Origin: Kuschelorhynchus macadamiae
Lineage: Eukaryota; Arthropoda; Insecta; Coleoptera; Curculionidae
DNA: 64,000 nt
Reading direction: 5' to 3'
NCBI GenBank assembly: GCA_030620095.1
Contig: JAUTXW010000322.1
Coordinates: forward strand, 1,581,001 to 1,645,000
The notes under the pieces were generated by a model. That model made no database searches and was not told where the DNA came from. It was given only the letters and a program-made list of their open reading frames with translations. Shown piece by piece: positions 40,535 to 55,769 of the stretch (position 1 is its first letter; every line of letters begins with the position of its first letter). The position numbers and the translations under genes were made by a program.

Positions 40535-41810
40535 AATTTTTATACACCCTGTACAAGATTTGAAAAATAAATATTATTAACACGTGAATAATATAAATCT
40601 GTTATGTTTTATTCACCTTTATACAATAATTTTATACACCCTGTACTGTATTTAAAGATTTGAAAGATAAATCTTATCCAAACGTGAATAAAAAATATAT
40701 TTATAATAGAGGGGCTATTATAAATAGTTTTCTTTCGTATAACACAGGTCTGTGATGTTTTGTTTACGTTTTCCCATTAATTTTTATACACACTGCAAAA
40801 TATTTAAAGATTTGAAAGATAAATCTTATCTGAAAGTCAATAAAAAATAAAGTGACGCCAGAGCGGTGCAATTTTTTATCTAGTATATAGTATAAGTCTG
40901 TAAAGTTTTATTGATCTTTTTACATTAATTTTTATACACCCAGTACAATATTTAAAGTTTTGAAAGATAAATCTTTTTCTAACGTGAATAAAAAATAGAA
41001 ATTTTAGTATACTATATATACATTTTTTTATTTAGTTGATGTGCTTAGATGGACGGTTGAGTCTGGTTGCCCCAAAAGGCGCAAGTGTTGGTGAAATGAA
41101 ATGCGGACGGCACATTTTTTTCGCATGTAAAGTATTAATATATAATCTCTTATTCACCTTCTTGTATCAATTTTTATATACCCTGTAGAATATATCTAGT
41201 AATAAAAAAATAAAACTTCATATTTAACGTTAAATTTGTATTATGAATAGTTTTGCATTCATTCGAAAACGCTCTATATAACATATCTTAATATTAAAAA
41301 ATAAGTTCTATTATTTTAATACTTACACAATCTGTATAATATCTTTCAATATTAACATTTAGATTTTACTTTGAAAGTTAAATATTCTCAATTCGTAAAT
41401 AGAAACTATATCTAATCATTTCTATAATTTTGCAATGATATTACCTTTTGCATTAATTTTTTTTTACACATCCTGTATAATATATTTTTAGCCACTTTTT
41501 GCCGCTGCATAGTATCGATCTGTCATATTTTAATTACTTTTTTTCAACTAATTTTGATACATTCTGTTTAATATTCCGATTATTCAATCGCTTTTTTCAT
41601 TATTATATCTTTTTACACCATGTATAATATATCTGAACACAAATCTTTGCGTTTTACTAAAAAATAATTTTTACCTTAAGAGATTCCTTGCGATGCAATC
41701 ATTTTCCTGCATAATATAAGTCTGTGAGGTTTTATTCACCTTTTTACATTCATTTTTATGCACCCTGCACAATATTTAAAGTTTTGAAAGATAAATCTTA
41801 TTCAAAAGTC
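40535..41810. repeat. Degenerate tandem array with TTTTTATACACCCTGTACAAT units
   Basis: The motif TTTTTATACACCCTGTAC recurs at about 40541, 40633, 40785, 40932, 41175, 41465, 41613 and 41757. Most spacings are near 146 bp or its double. Units also share TAAGTCTGTAAAGTTTTATT and TTGAAAGATAAATCTTAT modules. No coding frame. Confidence 0.75.
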
Positions 41811-41814
41811 AGTT

Positions 41815-42215
41815 TTGATTTTTGTGCAAAATTTCAATTCAATCTGGAAAATAATTTTCTAGTACTGTTTTTTTAAACATTTCATGATTATACCAAAATT
41901 TTATCAGTTTATCCTTAAATTATTCTTAATTTTTGTGCGAAATTTGAGCTCAATAATTGGATAAGTAGTTTTTTAATTATGATTATTTTAACATTTTATT
42001 TGGTCGCCATTTTGTTTGGCCATAGTGGATTTTGACTAAAATATAACCATTTCATCCCCATATTACCCTTGACTTTTGAGCCAAATTTGAAGTAAGTCTG
42101 ATTTGCAGGTTTTCAGCTATGAATCTTGGAAGACAGACCGACAGAAAAGGGATATCATGTTTTTCGGGATCTAGGGACCCAAATACCTTTTTACGAGGCA
42201 AGTAAAAACATAGAA
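41815..42215. repeat. Modular GCCGCCATTTTGTT repeat, copy after the tandem array
   Basis: Modules in order: TTTTTGTGCAAAATTTC, ACCAAAATTTTATCAG, TTGGATAAGTAGTTTTTT, GGTCGCCATTTTGTTTGGCC, then GACAGACCGACAGAAAA and TTTTTCGGGATCTAGGGACCC. Confidence 0.7.
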
Positions 42216-42219
42216 AGCT

Positions 42220-45070
<2,851 letters not shown>

Positions 45071-45074
45071 CATC

Positions 45075-45990
45075 AGGTTGGCACTTTGTTCTGCCAGGTT
45101 GACTTTACACCAAAATGTTACCAGTTATCCCTTTTCTAGACCTTTTTTTTGCAAAATTTGAAATGAATTGGATAAGTAGCTTCCTTAGTAATTATTTTTT
45201 TAATAATTTAATAACCGCCATTTTGTTTCGCAACACTGGATTTTTACCAAAATGGTCTCCAAATTACCCTCAACCGGATAAATAGTTTTTGAGCTATGCC
45301 ACGAACAGATGGACAGACCGATAAACAGACAGAAATACTTTCCGACATATAGATCGAACAGGTTAACAATGCTAGAAAGTTTCATTGATATTTTTTTACT
45401 ACAAGAATACCAGCACCGTGTAAAATAAAGACAAAAAACTTTCAAAATTATTTTCTCGTATATTTCGGATTTGGATTAGTGCTTTACAAAGAATAGTTTA
45501 ATTATAAACCAAACTCTACATGTAAATCGCTACTTATTACCTAATTACTTAGCCACTTATCTTAATAATACTAGCTCCAAATAAATTCAATAAATTGCTA
45601 TTAAGAATTTAAACAATAACCTGTATATTTCTAGAGCTTTGAAATTTGTAGACTATTCTTGCACGGGCTTGCTTATTGTATATATACATAATTTTTTTTT
45701 TTCAATATCTAAAAGGTATCTTCAAAAAAATCGGCCTTTACCTACAATTTCTCTCGCACATAATTTAAGTACCTACGATGCACATTCTATACGTAGGTAT
45801 AATTATTTGGTAATAATTTATACAAATCCTATTAATTGTAATTTATTTAAGTTTTTAATTAATTTAATGTTATTGTTCTGCCATTATGGATTTATACATC
45901 ATAAAGTATACGTATAAGTCAATCGGATAAGTGCTTTTTGAGCCATGCCGCGTAAAGTTTGTACGACAGTCCGACAGACTGACGGAAATG
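45075..45990. repeat. Modular GCCGCCATTTTGTT repeat, two pieces
   Basis: 45075-45335 has ACCAAAATGTTACCAG, TTGGATAAGTAG, ACCGCCATTTTGTTTCGC, and CGAACAGATGGACAGACCG modules. 45890-45990 repeats CAATCGGATAAGTG, GCCATGCCGCG and GACAGACTGACGG modules, directly before the 3' end of the LINE. The sequence between the pieces is unassigned. Confidence 0.65.
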
Positions 45991-46191
45991 GAATATACAA
46001 ATACAAATATTATATTACTTTTCTTTACAGTTGCTGTAACATTTTTTTGTATTTTCTTAATGATAATTAACATTCTAGGATAAGCATATGGTGCACCTAG
46101 AGGACTGAACCCTCGTATGTGCAAAAAGATACAATGTCTAACAATACAATCTTATATACAACTGTAACTTAAAAATAAAATAAGCTTAAGA

Positions 46192-49158
46192 TTAAAAGAG
46201 ACTATCAAACTTATTATAGTTTTTATAAATGAATTCCCTACAAGCAATGCTAAATTTCTTTAAGTTATTTAAGTCTTTTATATAAACAGGAAGTAAATTA
46301 TAAATTTTTGGAGCCAGATAGCTGATAAATCTAATATTAATGTTTCTATGACTATTTGGTATTGTTAAATGTTGGTTTGTTTTATTACGGGTGTCATGAG
46401 TGTGACTTACATAATTTTTAAAATTTGAGGTTTTGTAAGCAAATACAGAAGTTGATAAAATGTAAAAAGATCGAACATTAAAAATGTCTTCTAAATATAG
46501 CAAATGAGTGTGACATAGTTTGCCCTTTCTATAGATAATTTTTAAAATGTAGTTTTGGACAATATTTAAAGGCTGTAGTGAATTTCTGTACAGACCGCCC
46601 CATACGATTATACCATATCGTATAAGAGATTCTACTAATGCTTTATATAAAGAAATTAACAACTTTATTCCTAGAATTTCTCGTAGAATGTAAAATTTAT
46701 GAATAAGCTTCTTAATACTATTTGTAAGCTTTGAAATTTGTGGTCCCCACTTAAGATGTTTGTCAATTGTAACTCCTAAATACTTAATAGATTCAACTTC
46801 CTCAATACCACAATCTAAATTGTCAATTTTAAGGTCATGGAAGTTTGGACGATTCGAGGCTGTAAGAGAAAAGGCAATATATTTTGTTTTGGAAGTATTT
46901 AAACTAAGTTTAAAAGAATCTAACCAATCCTTAACCTTCTTAATACCGACTGAAGCTACTGCCCTCACTTCACTCCATGTTTCACCTATGAATATCATCG
47001 CTGTGTCACCAGCATATGATAAAACCACCCCATTTAATAGTTCTATATTTGTCAACGAATTGATGTAGGTAATAAAGAGAATGGGACCCAGAACAGTTCC
47101 CTGTGGAATACCAATCTTAACTGTCATTGGATCACTCAGAGTCTCATTAATTTTAGGTATCTGTTGCCTATCGTTTAAATAACTCTCAAATAGATGTAAC
47201 ACGGTCCCTCGTAGCCCATAGCCATTTAAAATATTCAGAAGCAAGTGATGAGGAACAGTGTCAAATGCCTTTGCTAAGTCCAAGAAGACAGATAGACATT
47301 TTTTGTTGTTGTCAAGTTGGTGTGTTATATGTTTTGTAAGTTCATAGATTGCATTTTCAGTGCTAATACCTTTAGTAAAACCAAATTGTCTACTAGATAG
47401 GATGTTATTACTTTGGAGATAATTGATAAGTCTATCTTTGACACATTTTTCAAAAATTTTTGAGAAATTATTAATTATGCTAATAGGTCGATAATTTGTG
47501 ATATTAGTTTTATCACCTGTCTTAAATATTGGGGTCACAATAGAAGTTTTGAATTTACTTGGAACGTTACCTGTTTTAAATATCAGATTAATAATATGTA
47601 TTAAAGGGTCAATTATAAACTGATGAATTGATTTTATTAGCTTTACATTTATATTATCAATGCCAGAGGCACAGTTATTTTTTTAAGAGTGAATATGTTT
47701 AATAATTTCATTTCTGTTGACTGGTTTTAAAAACATTGAGGACTGCTGTTGACAGTTAATATTGGCTTGAACTGTGGGAGATTTTATCTTGTTATACATA
47801 TCAAGACCAATATTTATAAAGAACTGGTTACGAAAGTTAGCCATATCTGTTTTATTTAAAATAAGAGAATCATTGTTCTTTATTTGGATCAGTTTATTAT
47901 CTTTAGCTTTATTTTCGTCAGTGACCTCAGATATTATCCTATAAATTTTCTTGATATTGTTTTGATTTTTTCCTATTTGTGTTTTGTAATAATCATACTT
48001 ACATTTATTTATAATTCTGCTAAGGCTATTTCTGTAGTCCTTATATCTTTTACCTTCAAGTTCATTGTAATTTGTAAGTAATTTTTTTTTAAGTTTATCT
48101 CTTTGTTTTATAGAGTTTATGATTCCATTTGTTATCCATGGCTTTAATTTATTTTGAATTTTTACTTTATACACTTTTTTACATTAGATTTATTTATAAT
48201 GGAATCAATTGTTTCATAAAATTTTTCTGTAGCCAATTCAGAATCATTGCATTCTATGACGCTTAACCAACTTTGTGCTTGAATCAATGTAGTGAGAGTT
48301 TGAAAATCAGTTTTCATAATAGAATTAGTTGTATATTGAGGCTGTACATGGTTTTTTAAATTTTGTTTATCAATGTTAATCATTATTGGAAAGTGATCAG
48401 TGATTGCTGAGTTCAAAATAAAATATGAATATTTTAGAGAGTTAGTTTTTAGTTTTTTTTCTGATAAATACATGATCCAAGCAAGAAGAGGTAGAATCAG
48501 TTATTCTTGTAGGACTATTAATTGTCGATATAAATCCAAAATGATTCAAGAGAGAAATGTAAGAAATGACCTGATTATTCTCTTGATCACATAAGTCAAT
48601 ATTGATATCCCCTACTAGTATATCAATTTGTTTGGGTTGATATTCCAAAAGATATTTCTCAAGGTCTTCAAGAAAAGATTGTAGATGTGTTGAGGGGGGT
48701 CTATACAGACAGAGCACTCCAAAACCAATGCAATCAATTTCAAAATTTACCTCCACGATACTCACATTAGACCTATACAATTTGATGTTAATGATATTTA
48801 CATTCAAGAGTGACCTAACAAAAACAATTACTCCATCACTTTTATTAATTTGATTTTCACTAGAAAACATATTATAACCAGGAATACTATATTGCGCATC
48901 AATATACCAACATTCAGACAGTACAATCATATCACAAAAATTTAACTTATAAGCCTCAAGTAAGGATACTAATTCATTAAAGTTTTTATTTATACTGCGA
49001 ATATTGATATGCAAAATGTTGAGAAGTTTATTACCTAAATTCAGATTATCATCGAGTTTATCACAGTCGATTCTTTTTTCTTGAATATGGGATTGAAGTA
49101 AGTCTAGTTCTTGTAGTACATTGACTTCTGGATATTCAGTTCCCATAACCATAATCAA
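46192..49158 (-). pseudogene. LINE ORF2: APE endonuclease and reverse transcriptase
   Basis: The start ATG near 49158 overlaps the end of ORF1 by about 20 bp. The endonuclease domain shows LNILHINIRSINKNFNEL, VLSECW, LCLYRPP, LVGDINID and SCLDHVF. After a shift at a T8 run (48453-48460, plus-strand view) comes SAITDHFPIM, and a second shift lies at a T6 run (48175-48180). A stop lies at 47683-47685. The RT domain then reads NYRPISIINNFSKIFEK, QFGFTKGISTENAIYEL, SVFLDLAKAFDTVPHH, GIPQGTVLGPILF, and SYAGDTAMIF. The usual YADD box is YAGD (Gly codon at 47008-47010), losing a metal-binding Asp. The frame ends at 46192. Confidence 0.87.
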
Positions 49159-50229
49159 TCTTGCTTTTCAACACATTAAGTAAGTACTGATAAGATGGAC
49201 ATTTGAGATCACTGGCTTCATGTTCAAGATTATAATTAAGTTTATATTTTGAATTTGCCTTTGTGCAGTTATTGCACTTTTTTATAGTTTTAGGACAGTC
49301 TGATATGTTGTGCTCCTCAGCACAAAATTCACACACTACATTGTTAGAACAAGAACTGCTCTTGTCGTAATGATCTTAAAACACCTCTGGATACTTAGAT
49401 CTTCATATACTGGACATCTTTCCCAGCCCATATAAACTCTCTTCGCAGTCATAAACTTATGGAACAAACCAGGAGAACATTCGTCAAAAACTGTTAGTCT
49501 TCCTTTATGTGGCTGTTTCTTAGGATATGTTATTGTTAGTTCATCAGATTCCATTATAAAACTATTCTGTCCTCTAAGACATGCTTCAACTTCTTTTTCA
49601 TTTAAAGCTCCTTCATAGACTGTAATTTTGAATCGTGGTTTGTTCAACTTTGTCACCAGTATTTCATAGTTATTTATTCGGATTTCTGCTTCACTCCTTA
49701 AGATTTCTATATCCTTTTTATTTTCACATTTAATGACAATGCTGCCATTCTTTGTTGTACGTGTATTCTTTACTCCCACTTTCAGTTTATTAATCTGAAC
49801 AATTTTCTTTAAGTCGTTTTTAGTCTTTTCGGTATTTTGTTGTGCTTTTGGCTTGATGATTAAACTGGGAACGCTGTTTGCATTGTTCTTTGGTATTTGA
49901 GCTATCTGGCTATATGACGCATTTCTCTGAGTCAAGTTTGTCTCTTTACTCTCCAAGTCTTAAATCTTCTCCCTAAGCATGGCAATCAATTCTTCCTTGT
50001 TGGTAATTATGTTAACCTTATCTTGTATGATATTCTGCAGTAGCTTATGAGAATCGAATGTGCTGCATTTTTTGCAACAAAATTTCATTACCCTTTCTTT
50101 TAACTGTATAACTTTAACTTCTGAGGAAGTTAGTTTAGCACAAGTTTTGCAGTAGCCCCTCTTATATCCATCACATGCAAATATGTTATCTTGTTTAGAT
50201 TCCTTCAAGTTACAGACGTCACATTCCAT
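49136..50229 (-). pseudogene. LINE ORF1: PHD-like finger and zinc-knuckle protein
   Basis: It begins MECDVCNLKESKQDNIFACD at 50229 with a PHD-like Cys pattern (CDVC, CKTC, CCKKC). An in-frame stop at 49960-49962 separates it from the middle part. The middle part has an RRM-like region (VGVKNTRTTKNGSIVIKCEN, then FKITVYEG) and GRLTVFDECSPG. After a one-base-type shift near 49378 come zinc-knuckle remnants (VVCEFCAEEHNISDCP, KKCNNC). ORF1 proteins of this type bind LINE RNA. The shift lies inside the first knuckle (after RCFK). Without the stop and shift the lengths fit an ordinary ORF1 of about 365 codons. Confidence 0.82.
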
Positions 50230-52202
50230 TATTAATTAAATTTTTTCCAAGAATTTGCGTGTTGATTTCTATTTTATACTGTTTTAAACTATTTTAGTAC
50301 AATTTTTTATTGTTTATAAAAGCTTACCAGCTATTATACTGGAACTGTTTTGATTTGTACTATTTTTCGTATTGTAAATGTACTAATATGTTTGGCAACA
50401 TTGAAGAGTCGTTCACGTTGTTTACGCTTTATTCAAAGCAAAATTTAAAAAAAAGCACTTTCAAAAGATGCCCTTCACTTTCACTGGTGACTTGAATGAC
50501 AATAAGCCGTTTACAGTTAATTTTCGCAAATTTTTGTTAGGTTTCCGACCGAAAAGTTGAAAGTTAGGCGCACAATATCAATAAACTGTCCGCCATGTTG
50601 CCGCGCTCTTCAATCAATGGAATAATGTCGCGTTATTTCTTCTTTTGCGTTCTTTCCTTCTTCTTTGATCATTGCTGGGCGACATAATTTTTCTCAATTG
50701 AAAACAACTTTTGCACATCATTAACAGTTGTTAAGATAACATCTAACTGAAAGTTACATAGTATATAAAAGTGTTTAAGGACACTAAATTTTTAGAAAAC
50801 ATTACTTCTAGTGATACATTAAAGAATGACTTTATTTAATATTTTCTATAACATGTTGTATTTTTCAAAATTAAAATACTTATAAAATATTAAATGCCTT
50901 ACGCTACACATTGAAACGGTAATGTAGTAAAACTTAGACATACCTATAAACAAACAAAATTGTATCACCAACCTTAGTTTTTCGCCATACATAAAATGTA
51001 TCTACTCAAATTCAATACTTATCTGGTGAAAAAAATCAACTCGGTTTTGATAATATTACCAAGTTATTTAGAAAGAAAATTTCCCCTATTGCAAATTGCC
51101 CAATTCTTTTCTCAATACTCAAAACACACTGTTTTAGGCAGTTGGATGAAATAAGGACAAGTCTTGTCAAAATTTGATATTTTTTTTCTAAATTGTACAA
51201 AAAAAAAAGCTCCCCATTCTTTCATTTATCAGTAAAATCCTTCTCGTCTGATAAATATATTGCCTAGTAGTTGCCTAGAAACTAAAAAAATTTCTTTCTT
51301 GAAAAGCCTGTATTTTGTTTTGCTCACAGGTTCCATAGAATATTGTGCAGCATTTTACGCCGGTATGTATCTAAGTATTATTATTTTTCTCCGATTTACA
51401 TTCAAAGTGGCATTTTGGTGTCTTATAACACTGCTAAATATCAAGTCACAACTAATACGTCATATCAAACTACTAGACCCAATTTCTGAAATCTTTATTT
51501 TATTATATCGCATGCAAAATAGGCCAAATGTCTCCTAAGTACTTCAAACTTGTAACTCCAATGGTACCCAGAAGCCCGATATAGTAAAGGGAAATCGATA
51601 ACACTTATTTGCAACATCGCGAGCCTAACAAACTCTAGAATGTTTTTACCTTAAAACTCAGAATGATATTATATCTCAGAAAATATTTTTAATATTATAT
51701 AATCATGAATTAGTATTATTATTAATATCATTACTATTATTTCATACTATCACCTATCTATCATCTTTATCATCAGAAATTTTAAATTAGTTTTTTCTTA
51801 TACGTCTTAGAAAACCTGATATATTCTCACCACCAGATTTAGTAGTCCAGGAGCTCGTAACAAAAAAAAATAGTAAAAGTTTTATAATAGCTCATATTTC
51901 AGTACGATGTAATATTAAGCAGATGCATGAGTCAATACCTACTCGCAAAATCAGGCGCTTTGAAGTATGTTAAATTATTACGTTGCAAGTGATTCATAAT
52001 AGTTAAAAATTGTCTATAGCATAAAAAACACGAGAAAGTGGTCAGACAGAACAGTTATGAAACGCGGCAAACCAGCACGTCGCACAAGTTGTCGTGATAA
52101 TGTCAGCACAAGAGTTTTGTAACATCTGAAAATTTGTATACTACTTAACTAACATATATAATTAAAAAAAATAGTCAGGCCTCATTTTAATGGAACAGAC
52201 GC

Positions 52203-52282
52203 AGTCAGCAGTTGCTTGAAGTCAGGATATCGAACGCAAGACACTGCGTCCCACTACCTGACCTTGCGAGTGGCTGCTGACT
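52203..52282. repeat. Three-step hairpin
   Basis: AGTCAGCAG (52203-52211) pairs with CTGCTGACT (52274-52282), GTCAGG (52221-52226) with CCTGAC (52257-52262), and an inner CGCA with TGCG. The 80-bp structure is less AT-rich than its surroundings. Function unknown. Confidence 0.6.
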
Positions 52283-53692
52283 CATGTACGCCCTTAATAC
52301 GGTATTGTATTAACATACGAGCCATTACAATACTCTTACAGCTTTTTGTCAATAGCTCTGGAGCTATAGATACGTTTAAAAAATATCTAACATTTAATTT
52401 TGTAGGATTTCATGAACTTGCTCTATATTCTTAAGAGTACCCGATATTCTTAATTTCTTGTTTCATAAAGGTTTTTTTAAACTAGCTGCATTATAAATTC
52501 GAGGGGTCAGTCTTTCATATCATAACGAAATACCAGAAAGGTATATTGTTTTTTCTTGTTGATTCACATTTTAACTTTGTTGGTTTTAATTTTTTATTCA
52601 TCCTGTATAATATATTTCGCGTTAGTAGTTATATCTAACTTTTATAATAGAAAATAATGTTTGATAAAAATAATATTACTACTTCTTTTAAGTTGATTTT
52701 TCAAGATATGAATGCTATTAAATTGCATGTCCAACAGATCCCATATAGCCGCTCCAGCAGTGTGCTCCAGCAAATTCTGATTTTTAACGTAAATACATAT
52801 AATACATTGATATAAGCGCGAAGATAAAGGTCCATCAATTTAAATTGAAGTCTGATGAAATGTGTCATTGCATTGTTTTATTTGCAGAAGTATTATCTGA
52901 ACTCTCCATTTAGTGCTAAAGCAAGTATACTTAACACCTCGTCAGTAATGTCGGTACAAGCGATTCATGAAAGTTACCAACTTTAGCGATGTTACAAGAT
53001 AAAGTTCGAAACTCTTTAAGGATGGGAATGGAAAGGCGTCTCTAAAAGTAGCATTAAGCGAACGGGGATCGATTATCTTGTCATTTGCACTCAATGTATA
53101 TTTTGAATCTATTTGAATAACTTAGCTTAAGGAATTTAAAGGGTCAGAAGAAAAGTGAGTTAGCAATAACGGAGGGATTTAATATTTTGACAGAGATTGC
53201 AACTACAAAATATTATTTGCATATGAAAAAGAGTTTTAAAAGAAAATTAAATTAGGTTAGATCATAATGAAATAAATGACGCTGAAAGTTATAATTTTAT
53301 GTAAATATACGTGTTGGCTCCTAAGTGCCTTCCCATGTTTATCTCTTTTAATACTGTGTTTTTTAACATTTTCATTGGCGCTCACGGGGCTAAGAATATG
53401 AGGTTCTGATAGCGTCTTCTTTTTTTATTAAAGGACTTTTCAAAAGCAGGAACAACCAAAAATGCCATATGAAGGTTGGTTACCTCTTCTATTTTGGACG
53501 GATAAATGTATTATTTTTTTTGAAAAAGAAAACGAGATCATTTTGTTGCAACACTCGACTCAAACTTCGAAGATGTTTAACTAATTACTAGGCCAGCGTC
53601 ATGGTCTACATTTTATCTATTTTTGACACTATGAAATTAACTTATAAATCATTTGCAGCAGGTTATAAAAATATCTTAGGTTTTATTGTAAT

Positions 53693-53737
53693 ATTTATTT
53701 AATTGATAGTTGTAACACAGCTATCAATTAAATAAAT
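53693..53737. repeat. Perfect 17-bp hairpin
   Basis: ATTTATTTAATTGATAG (53693-53709) and its exact reverse complement (53721-53737) are separated by an 11-base loop. No element ends are recognised around it. Confidence 0.85.
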
Positions 53738-55769
53738 TTAATTTAAAATGTTCATTTGTTGGCATATGAAAAATTATATAAATTGGAATGGGGCGGATTT
53801 GTATATTTAGAAAACAATTTGCTTTTGGCTTTATTCTCCATATAAACTGAATTATAACTAAAACTGCTATAAACATGATCAGCATTTTAAATACATTAAT
53901 TTTACCTTGGACGAGTTAATGTGTTTATATCGAATATGATTCAGCAATATTTATTAATTTTTAGTTTTCGGTTCTACTGAAAAAAAAACATAATAAATAC
54001 GTTTTCGAGAAGATAATGTTTGCAGTTGGCAATTAGTATACTAGAGGTAAACCTTGTAACATTTTTTAAAGTAACATCTTATATTAGAAAAGTTAAAATA
54101 TTAATATCTTATATTAACTGAACAAAACACAATAGATTCATTTTATTTAAAATCATTACGGATTTTGGCTTGGCAGCATTCATAGCGTATAGCATAAAGA
54201 TTCGTACTTGTGAAAAATTCGTATGTTAGACAAGGATGGCAAGGAATATGGCGGCTTGTATACTGCTTGTGATTGGTTGCACCTAAGGTCGATAAGTAAA
54301 GTTGTCTGCGATGATAGCCTTCACTTTCCTTCATAGATATATAGCCAAGAAGAGATATATCTATTTATATTTTATAAGAATCACACATCACATTTGCTAC
54401 TCTGCGTGTGTTTCTAATCTATTTTCGTAATCCAATATGATTTTCTATGAAATAGTGTTGTCAGCAATATAGATTCTAAATTAAAGAATGTTTTCATAAT
54501 TAAGTCTTTACTAATAAAACACTTTTGTATTTGTAGTTGCATTTCCGCAAACAGAAATATTTTGTATATATTATCATTAAATTAAATTGAAAGTTTTTTT
54601 TTTATGGTAATAATTTCTACTCATTTATTTTCAACTCGTGTGTTAAAAATTTCGTCCAATGGTGGCAACGTCGCGCGCATGTTTCATACATACATCAAGA
54701 TACCTAATATTAATTCATAAAAACTCCGTAGAGTGGTTTATAGTATTTTATATTGTGCATTGTTTTTTTTACGTCGGAATTTGTGTAATTTTTGCAAATA
54801 TTTATTTTGTTTTGTATTTTTTTGGTGAGATAACTCTTTGAAATTACTAAAAATGGTTCTCCAGTGTTAAGTTTGTCTAAAACTAGATACTTTTAAGTCG
54901 GAATTGTCCTTTCACGGGTTGGTTAGGTTAAGGTAATGAAATGAAATGCAAATGATGAGAAATTATTATTCTTTACAAGTCGTTTGTTTTGCAATTATGA
55001 TACCTATGTTAGTAGATACAACTGTTAAGCCCTTTGATAAAATGGACTACAATAAAAACAATTTAATGATTTTTTTTTATTTCTCGGCGGCCAGAGTTAG
55101 AGGTTTAAAATATCAAATGTCCATATTTTCGTGACAAGTAGAGAATTTCAGGTCCATGGTACATTTTTACTAAATACCAGCATTTCTTTCATTTGTTTTG
55201 CAAATAGTATATTTCAGTACGATGACAAAATCTATACATTTTTTAATGCCCTAATTTCGTGAATCATTTTAATAGCAGATTTACTTGGTATAATTTAAAA
55301 ATAATATCTGACAGAGATTGGGTCATAAACATGCTTGAGAAGGGGTCAGATATATTAGTTATAAAATGTATTTTAGTCTGAGTCCGAGATAAAGAGCTAC
55401 TGCAAGAGTCTATTGAATAACTCAAACGTTAAGCTCGTTTTTAAAATACGGTAAATATTAGATTTTGATATGCTATTTTAGAAATTAGGCGTGCTGTTGT
55501 TAGTATATTTTCAAGAACTGCCGAAATCTAGGGTAATGGCATGCTTTATTTGTTTGTTATTTGCAACTAATTATATGCTTTATTAATATTTTAAGATAAA
55601 ATTACTATATTATTTCAAATAATTTTTAAGCAAAATTTATTTTTCTATAATTCTAAGACAAATTATGCAAAGCGCTTACCAGAAATACCGTTTTAGTGGA
55701 AATTAGGTCGAATAAAGACAAAAATATGTGAAAAAAATCGCAGGTTTTACATACCCTATGTTTAAGTTT

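Larger units (their letters stand above)
45995..50300 (-). mobile_element. Near full-length, inactivated CR1/Jockey-like LINE
   Basis: The minus strand carries ORF1 (49136-50229), then ORF2 with endonuclease and RT (46192-49158), then a 3' tail ending in TATTTG-type repeats near 46000-46015. The 5' limit is uncertain and may extend to about 50640. At least four frame disruptions and a changed RT active site show that it is dead. Confidence 0.85.
50301..55765. other. Unassigned AT-rich sequence
   Basis: No gene supported in more than 5 kb. 50301-50640 may include the LINE 5' UTR. Two clear hairpins are listed separately. 52590-52620 carries ATTCATCCTGTATAATAT, like the units of the 40.5-kb array. 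Confidence 0.5.

Noticed and set aside
40535..41810. CRISPR-like array
   Set aside because: Units are degenerate, about 145 bp long, with no short identical repeats and unique spacers, and the DNA is eukaryotic.
46760..47068. Plus-strand ORF of 102 codons opposite the LINE RT
   Set aside because: It is antisense to the conserved RT motifs and has no similarity of its own.
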